A stretch of DNA of 64,000 nt from Capillimicrobium parvum (GTDB taxonomy: Bacteria; Actinomycetota; Thermoleophilia; Solirubrobacterales; Solirubrobacteraceae). The notes under the pieces were generated by a model. That model had not been told where the DNA came from. It saw only the letters and a program-made list of their open reading frames with translations, and did no database searches. The stretch spans positions 2,914,001 through 2,978,000 of the forward strand of contig NZ_CP087164.1 in assembly GCF_021172045.1 (NCBI RefSeq), given 5' to 3'. The position numbers were made by a program, and so were the translations under genes. Of the stretch, positions 9,087 to 16,469 are shown piece after piece. Every line of letters begins with the position of its first letter. Positions within the stretch are counted from its first letter, which is position 1.

Positions 9087-10124
9087 TCAGGCCGCCGGCT
9101 CGGCGGCCCGCTGCCAGCCGATCGCCGGAGCGATGTGCTCGGCGATGGTCTCCAGCATCCGGGCGTTGTACTCCACCCCGAGCTGGTTGGGGACGGTGAG
9201 CAGGAGCGTGTCGGCCTCCCGGACGGCGGCGTCGCGGCTGAGCTCCTCGGCGATGACGTCGGGCTCACCGTTGTAGCTGCGCCCGAACCGCGCGGCGACG
9301 CCCTCGAGATACCCGATCTGGTCCTGGCTCTCGGCGCCGCGCGCGGCGAAGTACCGGCGATCCTCATCGGTCGTGATCGGGATGACGCTGCGGCTGACCG
9401 ACACGCGCGGCTCGCGCTGCCAGCCCGCGTCGGCCCAGGCCGCGCGGTACAGGTTGATCTGCTCGGCCTGCAGGTCGCCGAACGGCACCCCGGTGTCCTC
9501 GGTCAGCAGCGTCGAGCTCTGCAGGTTCATGCCCTGCTCGGCCGCCCAGCGCGCGGTCCGGCGGGTGCCCGAGCCCCACCAGATGCGGTCGGCCAGCCCG
9601 GGGGACTGGGGCTGGATGGGGAGCGCGCCCGACGTGCCGGTCATGGTCGGGTCCGTGCGCGCGACGCCGGCTCCCTGGATCGCGTGGCGGAAGATCCGGG
9701 TGTGCTCGCGCGCCAGGTCGGCGTCGGTCTGGCCCTCGCGCGGGACGTGGCCGAAGGCCTCGGCGCCGCGCAGCGCCGGCTCGGGTGACCCGCGGCTGAT
9801 GCCGAGCTGCAGCCGGCCGCCGGCGATCAGGTCCGCGGCGCCGGCGTCCTCCGCCATGTAGAGCGGGTTCTCGTAGCGCATGTCGATGACGGCGGTGCCG
9901 ATCTCGATGCGGCTCGTGCGGGCGCCGATCGCGGCGAGCAGGGGGAACGGCGAGGCGAGCTGGCGGGCGAAGTGGTGCACGCGCACGTACGCGCCGTCGA
10001 TGCCGATCGCCTCCGCCGCTTCCGCGAGCTCGATCGTCTGCGCGAGCGCGTCGCGCGCGGTCGGCGTCTGCGAACCGGGCGAGCGGCTCCAGTGGCCGAA
10101 CGAGAGAAAGCCGATGCGCTTCAC
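9087..10124 (-). CDS. LLM-class flavin-dependent oxidoreductase
   Basis: 345 residues forming a bacterial luciferase-like TIM barrel: start MKRIGFLSFGHW, then IGIDGAYVRVHHF, RIEIGTAVIDMRYENP, and the phosphate-binding GRLQLGISRGSPEP near residue 105-120; C-terminal VPNQLGVEYNARMLE. This family uses FMN or F420 with NAD(P)H-derived hydride transfer or monooxygenation; substrate unknown. Common and often multi-copy in actinobacteria that make F420. Convergent with the cupin gene, about 75 bp between them. Confidence 0.9.
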   Translation of the reverse strand: MKRIGFLSFGHWSRSPGSQTPTARDALAQTIELAEAAEAIGIDGAYVRVHHFARQLASPFPLLAAIGARTSRIEIGTAVIDMRYENPLYMAEDAGAADLIAGGRLQLGISRGSPEPALRGAEAFGHVPREGQTDADLAREHTRIFRHAIQGAGVARTDPTMTGTSGALPIQPQSPGLADRIWWGSGTRRTARWAAEQGMNLQSSTLLTEDTGVPFGDLQAEQINLYRAAWADAGWQREPRVSVSRSVIPITTDEDRRYFAARGAESQDQIGYLEGVAARFGRSYNGEPDVIAEELSRDAAVREADTLLLTVPNQLGVEYNARMLETIAEHIAPAIGWQRAAEPAA

Positions 10125-10189
10125 CGCCTCGACGCTACACGCTCACCTTCTGCGCTTCGCACTGGAGCGCACGGGCGCCAGCGCAGGGT

Positions 10190-11524
10190 TCAGGCCGCCT
10201 CGCCGTACTGGTCGCGCGCGTAGCCGAGCAGCCCCCGTGCATCAAGCCGGTCGACGGGCGCCCGCAAGGTGACGTGCACGACGCCGGGCGCCCGCCCGAT
10301 CTCGACCGCGCCGCTGATCGTCGCCCGGTTCATCACCTCCGGCACGCTCATGTCCAGCAGCGTCGCGGCGCGGGCGAGGCCGTTGTCGGTCGCGCTGTTG
10401 AGGTCCGGTCCGGTTCCGATCACCGAGATCGGCAGCGACTCCTCGATGCGCTCGACGCCATGGCGGTGGCCCAGCGCCTCGGCGCGCATGCGCTCCTCGG
10501 CGGTCAGCGGCCGGGCGAGATACGGCAGGTCCTCGGCGACCGGCAGCAGCAGCGGGCCATCGATCGCGAGCCCCTTGACGACCTCCACCTGCAGCGTCAC
10601 GGTGCCGGACACGTCGCATGTGTGGCCGGCGATCTCACCGTCGCCCTGGAGCGCATGCATGTCGCCCATGTAGACGCCGCCGCCGTCGACCTTGACCGGG
10701 CAGACGAGGATCGCGCCGGCGCGGACGGCGTCGATGTCCATGTGGCCGTCGGTCTTGGCCTCCTGGAGCTCGGCGGCGGTCAGCGCGTAGCGATGCGGCG
10801 CGCCGATCAGGAAGGCGCCGAAGTCGCCGGCGTTGTGGGAGTCGGGGATCGTCGCGGACGGCGACGTGCCGAGCTGGCCCATGAACGGGCGCAGGCGGGT
10901 GGCGAGCCCCACGATGTCGTGCGGCGCGAACGTCAGGATCGGGTTCTGGCGGGACCCGCCGGGCAGCGCGGCATATCGCGGCGCATCGGCGGCGAACGCC
11001 TCCGCGGTGTCCCCGGGCACGGTGACGCCGACGCCGCGCAGCTCGTCGAAGGCCATCGTGTAGCCGTTCGTGAACTGGAACGGCGCCGCATCGGCGCCGC
11101 AGTTCACGCAGCGGATCGACGTCGGGCCGGTCCCCTCGATCCGCGTCTGCGGCCACTCCGTGCCGCAGTCCGGGCAGACCGGCGCGCAGTACGGGTCGCC
11201 GTTGAAGCGGCCCTCCACCGGGCGGTCGTTGCCCGACGCGGTCGCGATCGACGTCACCTCGATGTCGCGGATGCGGATCGCGATCGCGTCCCCGACCCGG
11301 GCGTCCGCCACCGCGACCGGCTGGCACACCTCGTGACCGCCGCGGATCGACGGCGTGATCATCGGGCCCCAGCAGCCCGGCGCGGTGTTGACGACGATGT
11401 GGCCACCGTCGGCCACCGGCCCGGCCATCGGCACATCGGGACCGAGCAGCCCGTTGGTGAACGTGCTGACGAACACGGTCTGCTGGGCGGTCGCGGAGCG
11501 CGCCTGCGGTTGTTCGATGGCCAT
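10190..11524 (-). CDS. acetamidase/formamidase family amidohydrolase with a four-Cys insertion
   Basis: 444 residues, FmdA/AmdA family, which hydrolyses short amides to ammonia and the acid. Family landmarks: GPVADGGHIVVNTAPGCWG, IRIRDIEVTS, SHNAGDFGAFLIGA, GGGVYMGDMHALQGDGEIAGH, and SLPISVIGTGPDLNSATDNG. Residues ~137-165 contain CPDCG then CVNCG about 21 residues later, the spacing of a zinc ribbon; whether it binds zinc is inference. ATG 11524 lies 1 nt past the stop of the upstream MoaD/ThiS-like gene, and the GGAGG encoding that protein's Gly-Gly serves as ribosome-binding site 8 nt before the ATG. The two genes are therefore translationally linked. Confidence 0.9.
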   Translation of the reverse strand: MAIEQPQARSATAQQTVFVSTFTNGLLGPDVPMAGPVADGGHIVVNTAPGCWGPMITPSIRGGHEVCQPVAVADARVGDAIAIRIRDIEVTSIATASGNDRPVEGRFNGDPYCAPVCPDCGTEWPQTRIEGTGPTSIRCVNCGADAAPFQFTNGYTMAFDELRGVGVTVPGDTAEAFAADAPRYAALPGGSRQNPILTFAPHDIVGLATRLRPFMGQLGTSPSATIPDSHNAGDFGAFLIGAPHRYALTAAELQEAKTDGHMDIDAVRAGAILVCPVKVDGGGVYMGDMHALQGDGEIAGHTCDVSGTVTLQVEVVKGLAIDGPLLLPVAEDLPYLARPLTAEERMRAEALGHRHGVERIEESLPISVIGTGPDLNSATDNGLARAATLLDMSVPEVMNRATISGAVEIGRAPGVVHVTLRAPVDRLDARGLLGYARDQYGEAA

Positions 11525-11525
11525 G

Positions 11526-11777
11526 TCAGGTGCCTCCGGAGATCGGCATGAGCAAGGCGACCTCGTCGCCGGACGCCAGGGGCCGCCCGCGGTGCGCGTG
11601 CTCGCCGCCGACCACCGGCAGGGCGGAGTGCAGCGGGCCGGCGAGATCCGGTTGCGCGGCGCCGAGTGAGGCGAGCGCATCGGCGACCGTGGCGTCGTCG
11701 GGCAGGTCGAGGGAGACCACCGGCGCGGGGGCGAGCCGGGCGAGTCCGACACCGAGCCGTACGCGAACGTGGATCAT
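11526..11777 (-). CDS. MoaD/ThiS-like ubiquitin-fold protein
   Basis: 83 residues with beta-grasp pattern: MIHVRVRLGVGLARL, PDDATVADALASLGA, VVGGEHAHRGRPLASGDEVALLMPISGG, ending Gly-Gly-Thr. MoaD and ThiS carry sulfur on a C-terminal Gly-Gly thiocarboxylate after E1-like adenylation. Here an extra Thr follows, so it would need trimming or it acts differently. No MoeB/ThiF-type E1, MoaE or JAMM protease is seen nearby. First gene of a two-gene operon with the acetamidase/formamidase; the coupling suggests a shared role, unknown at present. Confidence 0.8.
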   Translation of the reverse strand: MIHVRVRLGVGLARLAPAPVVSLDLPDDATVADALASLGAAQPDLAGPLHSALPVVGGEHAHRGRPLASGDEVALLMPISGGT

Positions 11778-11890
11778 CGCGGTCTCCCGCCGGCCAGTCT
11801 GTCAGGACGACGAGGCCCACGCGCGAGACGAGCCGGCCGGACGGCGGGCGCCGCCGCGTGGCGCGACGCCGAACCGGGCAGGATCGGACC

Positions 11891-12055
11891 ATGGCCGACG
11901 ACGATGACGACTGGGTGGGCGAGCCCCCGGAGGGGCGCTACAGCCGCGACCGGGCGAACCCGGACTTCTGGCGGCGCCAGCGCCCGATCAGCGTGGCCGC
12001 GACGGGGATCCTCGTCGTGGTCGTCGTGCTGGTGGTCGTCCTCATCCTGCGCTGA
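11891..12055 (+). CDS. small single-span membrane protein, acidic N-terminus
   Basis: 54 residues. The first ~30 are charged (MADDDDDWVG, then PDFWRRQRPIS) and the last ~22 are a very hydrophobic V/L-rich helix ending in Arg, so a tail-type membrane anchor with the N-terminus probably cytoplasmic. The aspartate run and the YSRDRANPDFWRRQRP segment look like a genuine coding sequence rather than noise. No function recognised. Transcribed divergently from the MoaD-like gene (~110 bp apart); converges on the glyoxalase-like gene (10 bp gap). Confidence 0.6.
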   Translation: MADDDDDWVGEPPEGRYSRDRANPDFWRRQRPISVAATGILVVVVVLVVVLILR

Positions 12056-12065
12056 CGACGGACCG

Positions 12066-12416
12066 TCAGATGTGGGTCAGGATGTTCAGGACCCTGCCGG
12101 TGGGATCGCGGACGAAGAAGCGCCGCACCCCCCACGGCTCGTCGGTCAGCGGATGCAGGATCTCGTAGCCCCGGCGCTTGGCGGCCGCGTGCGCGGCATC
12201 CACGTCGTCCACCTCGATCGACACGTCCGGGAGCACCGCCGCGCCGGCGTCCTCGCGCACCACGCTGATCTGCGCCGACGGGTTGCCGGGCGCCGCGACC
12301 GTGACGATCCAGCCCTGGTCCATGACGACCTCGAGCCCGAGCAGTTCGCCATAGAACTCACCGGCCGCGGCGGGATCCTCCGCCTGGATGTTGGGGACCA
12401 CCCGCCGAACGCCCAT
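12066..12416 (-). CDS. VOC/glyoxalase-like protein
   Basis: 116 residues in a two-beta-alpha-beta-beta-beta vicinal oxygen chelate layout: VVPNIQAEDPAAAGEFYGEL at the start and FFVRDPTGRVLNILTHI at the end, typical of the glyoxalase/bleomycin-resistance superfamily. VOC members bind a metal or sequester drugs; substrate unknown. The start is uncertain: ATG 12416 has a purine-rich AGGG very close, and a GTG about six codons downstream would also keep the full fold. Confidence 0.85.
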   Translation of the reverse strand: MGVRRVVPNIQAEDPAAAGEFYGELLGLEVVMDQGWIVTVAAPGNPSAQISVVREDAGAAVLPDVSIEVDDVDAAHAAAKRRGYEILHPLTDEPWGVRRFFVRDPTGRVLNILTHI

Positions 12417-12579
12417 GCCCTGCAGGATGTCACGTCGCCGTTGCCGGTCAGCGCCGGACGTCGGGCCGTGCGCCCGGAGGCGGCGCGGGTGTCTCGGTTT
12501 GCGGGGATGGGCGCGATGCTCTCTGAGCTGGCATAGCCGGCGGCCATCCGGACGGATCTGTAGGCTGCCCCGCGACTCG

Positions 12580-13854
12580 ATGAGACGGATCTCGATGAGA
12601 CGCGCGACGATCGCTGCCGTGGTGCTGGGTGCCCTCCTCGGATCTGCCACCGCCGCCCACGCCGGGCCGAAGTCCCCGCAGCGGGCGGTCGTGACGCTGG
12701 GCGACAGCTACATCTCGGGCGAGGCCGGCCGCTGGAAGGGCAACAGCACGACGACCAGTGGTGACAGCGCCGGAACGGACCGGGCGTTCACCGGCGGCGT
12801 GACCGACCTGACGAAGGTCTACCTCAACGGCAGCGACGTCAACGGCTGCCACCGGTCCGACGTGTCGGAGGCGATCTCGGCGACCCGGCTGGGCACCACC
12901 GCGGTCAACCTCGCGTGTTCGGGCTCGGAGACCGTCAACGTCCTGCGCAAGGGGTCCGGCGGGACGCCCTTCAAGGATGCGCAGACGCAGGGCGATCAGT
13001 TCGTCCAGGTGGTCAAGGACTTCGACGTCCAGGTGATCGTGCTGTCGATCGGCGGCAACGACCTCGGGTTCGGCGACGCCGCGCAGGACTGCGTCACGCG
13101 CTACCTCCGCGGAGGCAGCGCCTGTCACGACGACGCCGAGAAGCAGATCGACGCTCGCATGTCGCGCACGATGAGCAACGTCCGCAATGTCATCGACGAC
13201 CTGCGCGCCGTCATGAAGGACGGCGGCTACGACCGCGACGAGTACCGGTTCATCCTCCAGAGCTACCCGTCGCCGGTCCCGCGGGGCAGCGAGAACCGCC
13301 TGGGGGAGAAGGGCTGGGATCGCGTCACGTATGGCTGCGGGATGTGGGACAGCGACCTCGACTGGGCGCGCGACACGTTCGTGCCGACGGTGGCCGACCA
13401 GCTGCGCGCGGTCGCCGTCGCGGAGAAGGTCGAGTTCCTCGACGTCCGCAACCTGCTGCAGGGCCACGAGATCTGCTCCGTGTCGGCGAAGGCCGACGGC
13501 ACGGCCGCGGACGGCGATCTCGAGTGGGCGCGCGTCGTCAGCGTCGGGGTAGCGCAGGGGGACAAGCAGGAGTCGCTTCACCCCAACGCCCTCGGCCAGG
13601 TCGCGCTCGGTGCGTGCCTGCGCAAGGCGATCGCCGACAAGGACGGCGACGAGTGGATGTGCCGGGCCGGGGCCGGCGTCGCACCGCAGGACGTGCGGCT
13701 CGATCCGATCCGCCGCAAGCCGGTCAAGGTCGAGCCCCAGCGCAAGAGGGTCGTCGACGTCGCGCCTGACCCGGACGACTGGGCGTCGCTGGACCAGGAG
13801 GACGTCGACGCCGCCATCGAGCGTCGCGGCGGCCCGGCCACGCCCACCGGGTAG
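12580..13854 (+). CDS. secreted SGNH-family esterase/lipase
   Basis: About 424 residues. An N-terminal signal peptide (hydrophobic core ~10-25, cleavage after AHA) precedes the SGNH hydrolase: block I TLGDSYISGEAG with the nucleophilic Ser, block III LSIGGNDLGFG, and the catalytic His in ESLHPNALGQ. Four or more Cys suggest disulfides as in Streptomyces SGNH lipases. It probably hydrolyses ester bonds in lipids or acetylated sugars outside the cell. ATG 12580 and ATG 12595 both fit; the second gives the more compact signal peptide. The C-terminal ~60 residues are charged and low-complexity. Confidence 0.88.
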   Translation: MRRISMRRATIAAVVLGALLGSATAAHAGPKSPQRAVVTLGDSYISGEAGRWKGNSTTTSGDSAGTDRAFTGGVTDLTKVYLNGSDVNGCHRSDVSEAISATRLGTTAVNLACSGSETVNVLRKGSGGTPFKDAQTQGDQFVQVVKDFDVQVIVLSIGGNDLGFGDAAQDCVTRYLRGGSACHDDAEKQIDARMSRTMSNVRNVIDDLRAVMKDGGYDRDEYRFILQSYPSPVPRGSENRLGEKGWDRVTYGCGMWDSDLDWARDTFVPTVADQLRAVAVAEKVEFLDVRNLLQGHEICSVSAKADGTAADGDLEWARVVSVGVAQGDKQESLHPNALGQVALGACLRKAIADKDGDEWMCRAGAGVAPQDVRLDPIRRKPVKVEPQRKRVVDVAPDPDDWASLDQEDVDAAIERRGGPATPTG

Positions 13855-13886
13855 CCGCCGCGGCCGTTCGCGGGTAGGAGGAAGCC

Positions 13887-14270
13887 ATGTCCGCTTCCTC
13901 CGACGAGCCCACGCTGGACCTCGAGGCGATCCGCCGCGACCTGGAGGCGCGCAGGGACGTGGTGAGCGGGCGCGTCAGCGGGCTAGCACAGCGCCCCGAG
14001 CTGGGCAGCGCACAGGGGTTCGGCAAGCGGATCGGGGACGGCACGGTCGAGGCGATCAGCCGGCTGACCGAGATCGGCGTCGGCCGCTCGCTGGAGAGCG
14101 GCCTGATGCGCACCGAGCGGGCGCTGGCCAAGCTCGACGAGGGCACCTACGGGATCTGCGACCGATGCGGGGCGACGATTCCGGCGGGCCGGCTGCGGGC
14201 GATGCCCGACAGCGTGCTGTGCGTGGCGTGTGCGGCCACGGCGCGGCGCGACGCTCCTCGGCGCCGGTAG
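13887..14270 (+). CDS. DksA/TraR-family C4 zinc-finger protein
   Basis: 127 residues: N-terminal helical coiled-coil region (residues ~10-85) with the family's ALAKLDEGTYGICDRCG junction, then a C4 zinc finger CDRCG...CVACA at ~93-117. DksA/TraR proteins act through the RNA polymerase secondary channel; actinobacterial members can have other regulatory roles. A good ribosome-binding site (GTAGGAGGAAGCC) precedes ATG 13887. Lies 32 bp after the SGNH gene, so co-transcription is possible. Confidence 0.88.
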   Translation: MSASSDEPTLDLEAIRRDLEARRDVVSGRVSGLAQRPELGSAQGFGKRIGDGTVEAISRLTEIGVGRSLESGLMRTERALAKLDEGTYGICDRCGATIPAGRLRAMPDSVLCVACAATARRDAPRRR

Positions 14271-14301
14271 GAGCGACCGCCCCGCGCGGGGGCTGCTGCC
14301 C

Positions 14302-14326
14302 GGGCGCCGCCGGGCCGGCGGCGCCC
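14302..14326. terminator. bidirectional hairpin terminator between convergent genes
   Basis: A perfect 10-bp GC stem (GGGCGCCGCC pairing with GGCGGCGCCC) with a 5-nt loop lies between the convergent DksA-like gene and the LPFTG protein gene. No U-tract follows, as is common in GC-rich actinobacteria. Confidence 0.6.
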
Positions 14327-14338
14327 CGAACGCGACCC

Positions 14339-15400
14339 TCATCCCTCCCGGAGCGCCAGCCGGCGCAACAGCGCGCCGCCGGCGAGCAGGAGCAGTCCGA
14401 TCACGGCGACCGGGCCCAGGTCGAGCCCGGTGAACGGCAGACCGGAGCGCATCAGCGTCTGGTCGTCGGCCGCCGGGCTGGGCGATCTGGACGCGACGGT
14501 CTCGGTGCGGGCCGTCGGGGTGGTGGCGCCGTCGCCCATGCTCGGCGCGCCGGACGGGCTGCCCGCGCCGTCGTCCTGCGGCGCGCCCGGGGAGGACGGC
14601 TCACCGTTGACCGGCGCCGCCGGTGCGGGATGGCTGTCCTGGGCCGTCGTGGCTGCGCCTGCTCCGGGCGTCGTGGGCACGGCCGGCTCGCCACCGCTGC
14701 CCGGCGCTCCCGGGACGTCCGCCTCGGCCGGGGTCTGCGATCGCGTGGTGGAGCAGGACGCGAGAACGCAGACCGGTGCGTCGACGTCGACGCCTCCGAG
14801 CGCGAGCCTGCCCGAGCTGTCGCTCGTCTCGTCCGTCGCCGTGGTCTCCCCGCCGGACCCGGCGGGTGCCGTCGACGTGCAGGCGCTGAGCACGCACACC
14901 GGCGCGCCCACTCCGGCGTCGGCGACCTGCGCGGCGCCGGTCGATCCGCTGGTGCGCTGGACGCTCGCCGCACCATCGCCGGCGGTCGCGTGGTCGCCGT
15001 CGCTGAGGACGCGGACCGGTGCATCGATCCGGCCGCCGCCGATCTGACCGGTACCGGTGGAGCCGGTGGTCTGCTGGTCGGCTCCGGCGGTGGTCGTCCC
15101 GCCGGGGTTCTGCTCGTCGCCGTCGCTGAGGACGCGGACCGGTGCGTCGGCGGTCACCGGGCCGGCCTGGGCCGTGCCCGTCGAGTCCGATGTCGTCTGT
15201 GGTGCGGCGGTCGCCGGCGAGGCGGCCGGCGCGTTGTCGCCGTCGCTGAGGACGCGGACCGGCGCGTCGACGGTCACCGCGGCGGCCTGCGCCGTCCCGA
15301 GAGCGTCGTCGACGGTCTGGCCTGCCTGCGCTTGGGCAGGGGCCGTTGTGAGCGCGGCGCCGGCGAGGCCGGCGACGAGCGCCATCCATCTATGTCTCAT
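14339..15400 (-). CDS. LPxTG-type cell-wall protein with repeated APVRVLSDGD motifs
   Basis: 353 residues. Signal peptide with cleavage near AQAQA; C-terminus is a complete sorting signal: LPFTG, a ~20-residue hydrophobic stretch and the basic tail RRLALREG, so a sortase should link it to the wall. Residues ~35-190 hold three copies of (D)APVRVLSDGD about 40 residues apart and two variants, GAPVCVLSAC and DAPVCVLASC, each with paired cysteines. Linkers are Thr/Ser/Gly/Ala-rich, and the region before the sorting signal is Pro/Ala-rich. A strong AAGGAG lies 6 nt before ATG 15400. The short APV.V beta-like repeats loosely recall chaplin segments, but no chaplin domain is present. The gene at 16397 is the nearest upstream and encodes another surface-type protein. 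Confidence 0.85.
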   Translation of the reverse strand: MRHRWMALVAGLAGAALTTAPAQAQAGQTVDDALGTAQAAAVTVDAPVRVLSDGDNAPAASPATAAPQTTSDSTGTAQAGPVTADAPVRVLSDGDEQNPGGTTTAGADQQTTGSTGTGQIGGGRIDAPVRVLSDGDHATAGDGAASVQRTSGSTGAAQVADAGVGAPVCVLSACTSTAPAGSGGETTATDETSDSSGRLALGGVDVDAPVCVLASCSTTRSQTPAEADVPGAPGSGGEPAVPTTPGAGAATTAQDSHPAPAAPVNGEPSSPGAPQDDGAGSPSGAPSMGDGATTPTARTETVASRSPSPAADDQTLMRSGLPFTGLDLGPVAVIGLLLLAGGALLRRLALREG

Positions 15401-15479
15401 GAATGCTCCTTGTCGAGTCCGTGCGGTGCGAGCCCCGCGCCGATCGGCGTGCGGGGCGACGTTCGGCAGCTCGACCGGG

Positions 15480-16397
15480 TCAGTCAGGCGGGACGATGCG
15501 CCCGAGGTACGGTGCCGCGGGCGGGGCGGCGAGCGCGATCGCCGGCGCGCGGAGACGTACGCCGGCGCCGGCGAGCACGAAGAGCATCCCGGCGAGCACC
15601 GCGGCCACGCCGCCCGCACCGGACGGCGCAGCGTCCGGCAGGCTCGATCCCGGGGCGGCGTGGACGTCACGGCGGGACGCCGGGGTCAGCGGCGATCGCG
15701 AGGACGTGCTGCGTGACGACGCACGGCGGTGGTCGGCTCGGTCTTCGGTGCGCGCCGTCGCCGCGCGGTCCCGGCCGGCGGCCTGTGGGGCGACGGCGAC
15801 CGGCTCCGGCGCCGAGGCGAGCCTGTGGTTCGCGACGCGACGCGGCGCTTCCGGTCGCGGCCGATGCGGACGGGAGCGGCGGTGCGCCGGGTGCGCCGGC
15901 CCGGACCGCGCGCTCGAGGGCGCGACCTCGGCCGTCTCCGGCACCGGCGAGGCCTCCGCGGCACGCCGCGGCTGCGGGGCGGCGTCAGCGCGAGTTGGGG
16001 GCGTCGCATCCGCCGTGGCCTCGTGGAGCGCGACCGAGGTGTCGACCCGTCGTGCGCTCGCCGTGCCGGCCGGCACCGTGGTGGCCGTGACGTCGGCGAC
16101 GGGCGCCGTTTCCACGGAGGCCGTCGCGGTGAGGGCGACGGCGGGTGCGGCCGCGACGGCGGGTGCCGCGCTCTGCGGATCGTCCGACACCGCGGCGGGC
16201 AGGGCGCGTGCATAGAGGTCCACGGGCGCCACCGACGCCGTGACACTCACGACGCCCGTGTGGACGTCAAGCCCCGGCACCGCGCCCGCCGGTGCCGCCG
16301 TGCACAGCACGCCGATCGCCGCCAGGAGGACGGCGATGCCGCCCCGTCTCTGCCTGTACCGGTCCACGGTCGCCCTCATCCGAATACTTGAGGACAT
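15480..16397 (-). CDS. Ala/Pro/Arg-rich exported protein with C-terminal membrane segment
   Basis: 305 residues. Signal peptide (hydrophobic core IAVLLAAIGVLCTAAPAGA), a short VHTGVVSVTASVAPVDLYA segment, then a long low-complexity region rich in Ala, Pro, Arg, His and Thr, and near the C-terminus one hydrophobic helix (VAAVLAGMLFVLAGAGV) followed by an Ala/Pro tail. No LPxTG is seen, so it is probably membrane-anchored and wall-spanning. Starts at 16397 or at the in-frame ATG 16379. Same strand as and 80 bp upstream of the LPFTG gene, so possibly co-expressed. No family recognised; the low-complexity middle limits confidence. Confidence 0.65.
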   Translation of the reverse strand: MSSSIRMRATVDRYRQRRGGIAVLLAAIGVLCTAAPAGAVPGLDVHTGVVSVTASVAPVDLYARALPAAVSDDPQSAAPAVAAAPAVALTATASVETAPVADVTATTVPAGTASARRVDTSVALHEATADATPPTRADAAPQPRRAAEASPVPETAEVAPSSARSGPAHPAHRRSRPHRPRPEAPRRVANHRLASAPEPVAVAPQAAGRDRAATARTEDRADHRRASSRSTSSRSPLTPASRRDVHAAPGSSLPDAAPSGAGGVAAVLAGMLFVLAGAGVRLRAPAIALAAPPAAPYLGRIVPPD

Positions 16398-16469
16398 CTA
16401 TCCGGAAAAGGGAGCACCGCAAGCGAGACGTTGTCCGAGACAGGACAACCAACCGCGCCGCGCCCGCTG

